Origin: Eggerthellaceae bacterium
GTDB taxonomy: Bacteria > Actinomycetota > Coriobacteriia > Coriobacteriales > Eggerthellaceae
Assembly (NCBI GenBank): GCA_017511465.1
Contig: JAFWJU010000016.1
Span: 1 to 35,387, forward strand
Length of the DNA: 35,387 nucleotides
Direction of reading: 5' to 3'
A program made the position numbers and the translations under genes. Shown here piece by piece: positions 30,775-35,387 of the stretch; position 1 is the stretch's first letter, and the number at the start of each line of letters is the position of its first letter. The notes below the pieces were generated by a model. The model was given only the letters and a program-made list of their open reading frames with translations. It made no database searches and was not told where the DNA came from.

Positions 30775-33132
30775 CTAGATGTCTCGGGCCATGTCCATGA
30801 CGTCGTAGTAGCCGTTGAATTCCTCGACTCCCGTTGCCATGAAACCCTGGCTTTCCCAGAACGAGCGAGCCGACCCGCTCGCCTTCGGGCATTTAAGCTC
30901 GAGGTGGTCGTATCCTTGGGCTTTCATCGACGCGCGCACGTCGGCGAAGATGCTCGAGCCGACACCTTGTCCCTGCAGGTTCGCGTCAACCATGAACCAG
31001 CCGATGAACGCATCATCGGCTTCAGGATAACCGCATATAAGATCGAGCACGGCCACCAAGCCCTCGTCCTCGTCGTAGAAGCCGACGAAATGCGTCGAGG
31101 CTGCCGCCGCATCTTCTGAGCCTTTCGAGATGTCGCTCACGATCTCGGTCAGCCGCGACCGAGATGGCCGGATGCCTAACGAACGGTAGTATCTACCGTT
31201 CGTTCTGGCGAGGCTCACGACATCGGAGATGTCGGTTTCTGTTATCCGGCGCACGTCGTACGAGGTTCCCAGCGCCTGGATATCCAAACCTGGCGATTCA
31301 TCGCGGTTGATGACCTTGTCGAACTGAGTGTCGAAAAGCTCGCGGTAGACGCCTTCCATCGCCAGCAGCTCGTCATGGGTTCCCTGCTCGACGATGCGCC
31401 CGTCTTTCACGACCAAAATGCAATCGGCTTTGAGGATCGTCGACAAACGGTGCGCGATGACGATGCTCGTGCGTCCCACCATGAGCCGCTCGAGCGCCTG
31501 CTGAATCGCGTGTTCCGAAATCGAGTCGAGGGCGCTCGTGGCTTCGTCGAGGATAAGGATCTTCGGGTCTTTCAGGATGACGCGCGCAAGCGACAAGCGT
31601 TGCTTTTCGCCGCCGGACAGCTTAAGGCCGCGGTTGCCAACTGGGGTGTCGTATCCAAGCGGCTGCGCCGAAATGTAGTCGTGGATGTTCGCGGCCTTGC
31701 ACGCTTCCTCGATTTGCTCGAGCGTGGCGTCCTCGTTCGCATAGCGCAAGTTCTCGAGGATGGTGCCGTTGAACAGGTACGCCTCTTGCGTGACCATGCC
31801 GATCTGCTGCCGCAGGTACGTCAGGTCGAAATCGCGCACGTCGACATCCGCAACGGTGACCGACCCGCCCGATACGTCGTAAAGGCGCGGTATCAGATTG
31901 ACGACCGTCGACTTTCCGGATCCGCTGGGTCCCACGATGGCGTACATTGCGCCACCAGGCACCTCGAAGTCCACGTCTTCCAACACGAGGGACCCGGGCT
32001 CGTAGCCGAACGCCACATGGTTGTAGCGGATGGGCTTGCGTTCGACATCGGGCGTGGCCCCGTTTTCGGGCGAGACAATCGTGTTCTCGCGGTCGAGGTA
32101 GTCGAAGATGCGCGTGAACAGCGCGAGGGAGCGCGTGAATGTCACTTGCAGGTTGAGAATCGACTCAACCGGGCGGTACAGCCGGTTGACGAGCGCCACC
32201 ATGGCCGTGACGGTGCCCACCGTCAGCGTCGGGTCGAACTTCTCGATTATCAGCAACCCGCCTGCGAAGTAAATGAGCAACGGACCCAGTTGGGTGAACA
32301 TGCCCATGGCGACGCTGAACAGCGAACCCGACCTCGTCTCTTTCATCGAAAGGTCGGTGACTTCCTTGTTCACGCGCTCGAAATCCTCGAATGCGCGCTT
32401 CTCGCGGGTGAACATCTTCACGAGCAGCGATCCGCTTGCAGAAAGCGTCTCGTTGATGACCTGGTTCATCTCGTCGGTCTTGGCCTGGGTCTGCGTGGCG
32501 TACTTCAGGCGCGACTTGCCGGCCGACCGCGTGGGCAGGATGAGCAGAGGCAGCACCGCCAGCCCCACGATGGCCAACTTCCAGCTCATGGTGAACAACG
32601 CCACGAGCGTCGTGACGATGGTGGCTATGTTGCTGACCACCTTCGACAGCGTGCCGCTGACCACCGAGCTGACACCGCTGATGTCGGTGTCCATGCGGGT
32701 GATGATGTCGCCTTGCTTTTCGGTGGTGAAGAACGAATGCGGCATGTGCTGCAGATGGTCGTACATTTGGTTGCGCATGTCGTAGATGATGCGCTGGGAA
32801 ATCCATGCGTTGATATAGTTCTCGAGCACGCCTATGAGCTGGCTGGCAACCATGGCCGCCAGCGCGATGAGCAGCAGCTGCACAAGATAGCGCAAATCTT
32901 CGCCGACGAGCGCCTCGTCGACGATCATGCCCGTGACGATCGACGGCGCGAGCCCCACGATGGCGGCGATGATGATGGCGACGAACACCGCGGCAAACTG
33001 CAAGCCGTACGGCTTCAGGTACGAAAGGATGCGCACGAGCAAGCCCTTCGTCAGCTTGGGCATGTTCGCTTTCTCTTCATCGGTCAAGTATTGACCACCC
33101 GGGCCGCCTGGGCCCAATCGCGGTGCCGGCAT
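30775..33132 (-). CDS. ABC exporter fused to a GNAT acetyltransferase
   Basis: 785 residues. Residues 1-605 are a complete half-size ABC exporter of the multidrug/lipid type: six membrane helices, GPSGSGKST near 402, LSGGEKQRLSLAR, ILILDEATSALD and VIAHRLSTI. A linker leads to a GNAT domain at about 623-785, with YDVRRITETDISDVV, the acetyl-CoA-binding stretch MVDANLQGQGVGSSIF, then LELKCPKASGSARSFWESQGF. The two frames are one open frame with no stop between them. The transporter probably works as a homodimer; the acetyltransferase may modify the cargo or another small molecule. AAGGG precedes the ATG. It stands alone between the PASTA gene and the split gene at 33199. Confidence 0.9.
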   Translation of the reverse strand: MPAPRLGPGGPGGQYLTDEEKANMPKLTKGLLVRILSYLKPYGLQFAAVFVAIIIAAIVGLAPSIVTGMIVDEALVGEDLRYLVQLLLIALAAMVASQLIGVLENYINAWISQRIIYDMRNQMYDHLQHMPHSFFTTEKQGDIITRMDTDISGVSSVVSGTLSKVVSNIATIVTTLVALFTMSWKLAIVGLAVLPLLILPTRSAGKSRLKYATQTQAKTDEMNQVINETLSASGSLLVKMFTREKRAFEDFERVNKEVTDLSMKETRSGSLFSVAMGMFTQLGPLLIYFAGGLLIIEKFDPTLTVGTVTAMVALVNRLYRPVESILNLQVTFTRSLALFTRIFDYLDRENTIVSPENGATPDVERKPIRYNHVAFGYEPGSLVLEDVDFEVPGGAMYAIVGPSGSGKSTVVNLIPRLYDVSGGSVTVADVDVRDFDLTYLRQQIGMVTQEAYLFNGTILENLRYANEDATLEQIEEACKAANIHDYISAQPLGYDTPVGNRGLKLSGGEKQRLSLARVILKDPKILILDEATSALDSISEHAIQQALERLMVGRTSIVIAHRLSTILKADCILVVKDGRIVEQGTHDELLAMEGVYRELFDTQFDKVINRDESPGLDIQALGTSYDVRRITETDISDVVSLARTNGRYYRSLGIRPSRSRLTEIVSDISKGSEDAAAASTHFVGFYDEDEGLVAVLDLICGYPEADDAFIGWFMVDANLQGQGVGSSIFADVRASMKAQGYDHLELKCPKASGSARSFWESQGFMATGVEEFNGYYDVMDMARDI

Positions 33133-33198
33133 GGTTTTGCCCTTCGCCCATCGCGGTTGAAACCTGTGCTTCTATTGTAGTAAACCTGGCCCTGACCG

Positions 33199-34218
33199 TC
33201 ACACTAACAGTCCGGCATGAGCCAGGAAGTACAGCTTGGCAGGTTGCAGAACCCCTGTGCTCCAGCGCGCTTTCGCCCATTGGGGCTTGAGGACGAACGC
33301 GTATCTGCCCGTTTCGCCTTTTTCGAGCTCTACCTTTATTGCTCGCGCGAACGCAGCGTTGGCGGCAAGCTTCCACCGTCTATCAGCTGCTCCCCAGCTT
33401 TCCAACATGTTCAGGGCAAGCGCGGCAGAACCGTTTTCGAACGACGCGCGCACGTCTTCGGGCTGCTCGATGCCGAACTGGACGTCGATGGCGAACGTTT
33501 CGCCGATGTGCCCGTCATCGAAGACGTCGAATTGGAAGTCAACCGATTCGGAAGCAGCCTTCATGAGCGCGGAAACACGCTCGAGCATGGCGTCGTCGTA
33601 TGCGCTGAAGCCTATCTGGTCGAATGCCTCGGCAATGCGTTTGGGGTCTTCGGCGCACGTTCGCGTTTCGTCGCTGTCGAGGTAGCCGCAAACACGCAAG
33701 GGAGATCCCGCCCTGCCTCGGAACAAGCCGAGGAACGACAGCGGCTAACCCTGTGGCATGCGTCTTGCAAGGTCAAGGTACAGCGCAGCGCGATCCGGTT
33801 CGCCGATTGCCTTGCAAAACGGTTCGACAAGTTCCCAGTGTTGTCGTGGCTGGAAATGGACAGCTGCCCGAGGAAGATCGGAGTCTTTCACGTCAAGCTC
33901 GAAACCGCAGCTCACCTCTTCGACTTGCGATCCTTCGCTGGTATACCAGTCGATCAGCGGACCTGTTCCCCCAGCCGCCTTCGAGTCGATACGCGTTTCG
34001 GGCTCCAGCTCGCGATAGAGTGCGGTGACGTCGAGAAACGGATCGCCTATAAGAGGGAATTCCAAATAGACGCTGGGGAACTCCTCCCCGACCATGAACG
34101 GACGGGCCACCTTGCGGGCGCGGCTAAGGCACTCGCCGAAGAGCGCGTCTCCGCGTCCGTCGTCGGCGGCCTGAAGGCAAAGGGTCTCAAACGCATCTGG
34201 ATGACTGGGAATTTGCAC
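33199..34218 (-). pseudogene. Unknown-function gene split by an in-frame amber codon
   Basis: One continuous minus-strand frame of about 339 codons is broken once, by TAG at 33747-33745. It reads RMPQG, stop, PLSFLGLFRGRAG, with no frame change. A single base change from TGG (Trp) would explain it. The N-terminal part is 157 residues (GTG start at 34218, AGAGGA 6 nt upstream), the C-terminal part about 180. The protein looks soluble and mostly alpha/beta, with HWELVEPFCKAIGEPDRAALYLDLARRM in the middle. I do not recognise the family. A truncated homologue lies just upstream (34312-34640). Likely a recent pseudogene or a strain-specific mutation; stop-codon readthrough is less likely. Confidence 0.7.
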
Positions 34219-34311
34219 TGCACATCCTCTTAGTCAGACGTCTTAGACGGCAGAAACGTCCTGCGCTCCTGCTATAAGATACGCTTTCGCATCGAGCAGC
34301 TCGCCCGAGCG

Positions 34312-34640
34312 TCAGCGCAGCTTCACGAAATCAGGGTAGCAGAACAGCGCGCAGCTGCCGCCATCCCAAGCCACCCGCTTGGCGAACGTCGTATCCGCGA
34401 TTAGTTTCCAGCGCCCGTCCGCCAATCCGCATGCCTCGATGTGGCGCATGAGCTCGCCCGCAGCGCCTGTTGGGTTAAACGAGGGCCAGTTGCTCTTCCC
34501 CGGGGGGGCAGGCGAAACGCGCACTTACGCCGACTGTAGAGCCGAGAGAGCCGTCGGGCATGATGTCGAACTGGAACTCGAACCCGAACGGCGAGGCGGC
34601 AAGCTTTAGGCATAGCGGGATCACCGTGTCGCCGAACTCG
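34312..34640 (-). pseudogene. Truncated, frameshifted paralogue of the neighbouring gene
   Basis: Only the last 110 or so codons of a homologue of the gene at 33199-34218 remain. FGFEFQFDIMPDGSLGS matches SVDFQFDVFDDGHIGE, and LADGRWKLIADTTFAKRV matches AADRRWKLAANAAFARAI in the neighbour. The two parts are in different frames; the shift lies at a run of seven G (34502-34508). The 5' end meets the plus-strand gene head to head near 34625-34640. Remnant of a duplication followed by deletion. Confidence 0.65.
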
Positions 34641-34672
34641 CGCTCGTCAAGAACGCAGACGGCATCACGACC

Positions 34673-35161
34673 ATGAAGGAATGCTTTGGCATGAGATCCA
34701 TGGATGCCGGTCAGACCAGGGGCATCGTCATCGGGTCGCTCGTCGGCATTCTGGGTGGTCCGCTTGGCGTCCTGCTCGGAGCAAGCTACGGGGCAATCGT
34801 CGGCAGCACCGCAGACACAGCTGTCGCCCTTGACCAACTGTCCGCGGTCGAGATTCTTGCAGGCAAGATCTACGAAGGCGAAACGGCCATCATCGCGCTG
34901 GTACAGGAAGACGAGCCCGCATTCGACGCCGCGTTCGCCAAGTTCAACACCATCACCATGCGTTTCGACGCCGCCGACATCATTGACGACGTCGACCGCG
35001 CTTACGAGGTTCAGGCAGAATTGCAAAACCAGGCCATCGAGCAGCTGCGCGCAGACCGCAAGGCCGAGAAGGCCGCACGTCGCGAAGAGCGCCGCGAGGA
35101 GCTCAAGGCCAAGTTCGCTGAGTACGAGGCCGCGACCAACAGGTCGATGGGGATCGAATAA
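34673..35161 (+). CDS. Glycine-rich membrane protein, probably 5'-truncated
   Basis: 162 residues from the ATG at 34673. A Gly-rich hydrophobic hairpin (TRGIVIGSLVGILGGPLGVLLGASYGAIVGS) is followed by a soluble part and a charged C-terminal helix (KAEKAARREERREELKAKFAEYEA). This resembles the DUF1269-type stress-associated membrane proteins, but those start with a domain of about 50 residues before the hairpin. In this frame protein-like sequence (AELALVKNADGITT) continues upstream of the ATG until a stop at 34613, with no start codon. So the N-terminus has probably been lost at the junction with the opposed gene remnant. A shortened product may still be made. A strong terminator follows. Confidence 0.55.
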   Translation: MKECFGMRSMDAGQTRGIVIGSLVGILGGPLGVLLGASYGAIVGSTADTAVALDQLSAVEILAGKIYEGETAIIALVQEDEPAFDAAFAKFNTITMRFDAADIIDDVDRAYEVQAELQNQAIEQLRADRKAEKAARREERREELKAKFAEYEAATNRSMGIE

Positions 35162-35183
35162 CCGCATCGAACCGACGCGTTAT

Positions 35184-35220
35184 ACGGGGCGCCTTCCAAT
35201 GAGAAGGCGCCCCGTTTTTT
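35184..35220 (+). terminator. Rho-independent terminator
   Basis: Perfect 13-bp GC-rich stem (35184-35196 and 35203-35215), a 6-nt loop and a run of T to 35220, 22 nt after the stop of the plus-strand gene. Textbook form. Confidence 0.92.
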
Positions 35221-35243
35221 GTGCTCAGGCGCTGCGCGCTCTC

Positions 35244-35374
35244 GCACTTCTGGCCTTTTCGTCCACTCGCATCAAGCACTTCCGCCATTTCCGTCCATTC
35301 CTGATTTTTCGATGACAGCTTTGACGGAAGTGCGCGGTTTTTCGGCCATTTAGGGACAGATATTTCGGAAGTGC
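35244..35374. repeat. Second cluster of the 58-bp near-palindromic repeat
   Basis: A full 58-bp unit at 35276-35333 aligns without gaps to the unit at 2833-2890 and to the reverse complement of 2956-3013. A left half-unit starts at 35244 (GCACTTCTGG) and a right half-unit ends at 35374 (CGGAAGTGC). The cluster lies beyond the terminator at the window edge, again outside any gene, and may continue. Confidence 0.75.
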
Positions 35375-35387
35375 ACGATTCAGGGGC

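Noticed and set aside
33745-33747. UAG read as pyrrolysine
   Set aside because: No pyl gene or suppressor tRNA is in the window, and a Trp codon explains the site; a nonsense mutation is simpler.
34690-35167. Long minus-strand frame opposite the plus-strand membrane protein
   Set aside because: It is Leu/Val/Cys-rich shadow with many non-protein-like stretches. Only its last part, below 34640, resembles a real family.

Overview
The window reads as a chromosomal segment of a moderately GC-rich, Gram-positive-type anaerobe. The best guess is Coriobacteriia (Eggerthellaceae-like). The grounds are overall protein flavour: many Ala/Ser/Asp-rich lipoproteins and cell-surface proteins, a Feo system with a Cys-rich FeoB partner, PASTA lipoprotein and no outer-membrane components. 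This is inference; no rRNA or marker gene is present. Most genes lie on the minus strand.

Layout. 1-832: start of a HerA/TraG-like P-loop ATPase that runs off the left edge. 1169-2668: beta-helix-like surface lipoprotein. 2771-3043: an intergenic cluster of a 58-bp near-palindromic repeat that recurs at the right end of the window (35244-35374). 3073-4539: MFS transporter with a small unknown protein. 4730-5080: thioredoxin-like protein. 5077-7193: operon of an SDR oxidoreductase, a 3-hydroxyacyl-CoA dehydrogenase-family protein and a small Cys-motif protein. 7401-7724: small unknown protein. 7777-8868: Tat-exported lipoprotein metallophosphoesterase. 8942-12286: ferrous iron uptake (feoA, feoB with a large acidic insertion, FeoB-associated Cys-rich protein) behind a clear promoter. 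12473-13132: VanX-family D-Ala-D-Ala dipeptidase.

13122-28989 is the centrepiece, a run of about 16 kb transcribed leftward with very tight spacing. In transcription order it holds: a 66-residue acidic peptide whose C-terminus fits a C39-protease leader motif; a sigma-70-family factor with no canonical start codon; a short HlyD-like protein; an NHLM-type C39 peptidase/permease/ATPase; an NHLM-type permease/ATPase; a STAS protein; a membrane SpoIIE-type phosphatase fused to a histidine-kinase-like ATPase domain; a second STAS protein; then four paralogous multi-pass membrane proteins of the CmpB type ('putative ABC-transporter type IV'), interrupted by the C-terminal half of a P-type ATPase. 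I infer a partner-switch-controlled peptide export or signalling system. The parts are recognisable but the combination is not one I know as characterised.

29176-35387: a five-PASTA-domain lipoprotein, an ABC exporter fused to a GNAT acetyltransferase, and a decaying region. In that region one gene is split by an in-frame amber codon, a truncated and frameshifted paralogue of it follows, and a 5'-truncated membrane protein abuts it head to head. A strong terminator and more copies of the 58-bp repeat close the window.
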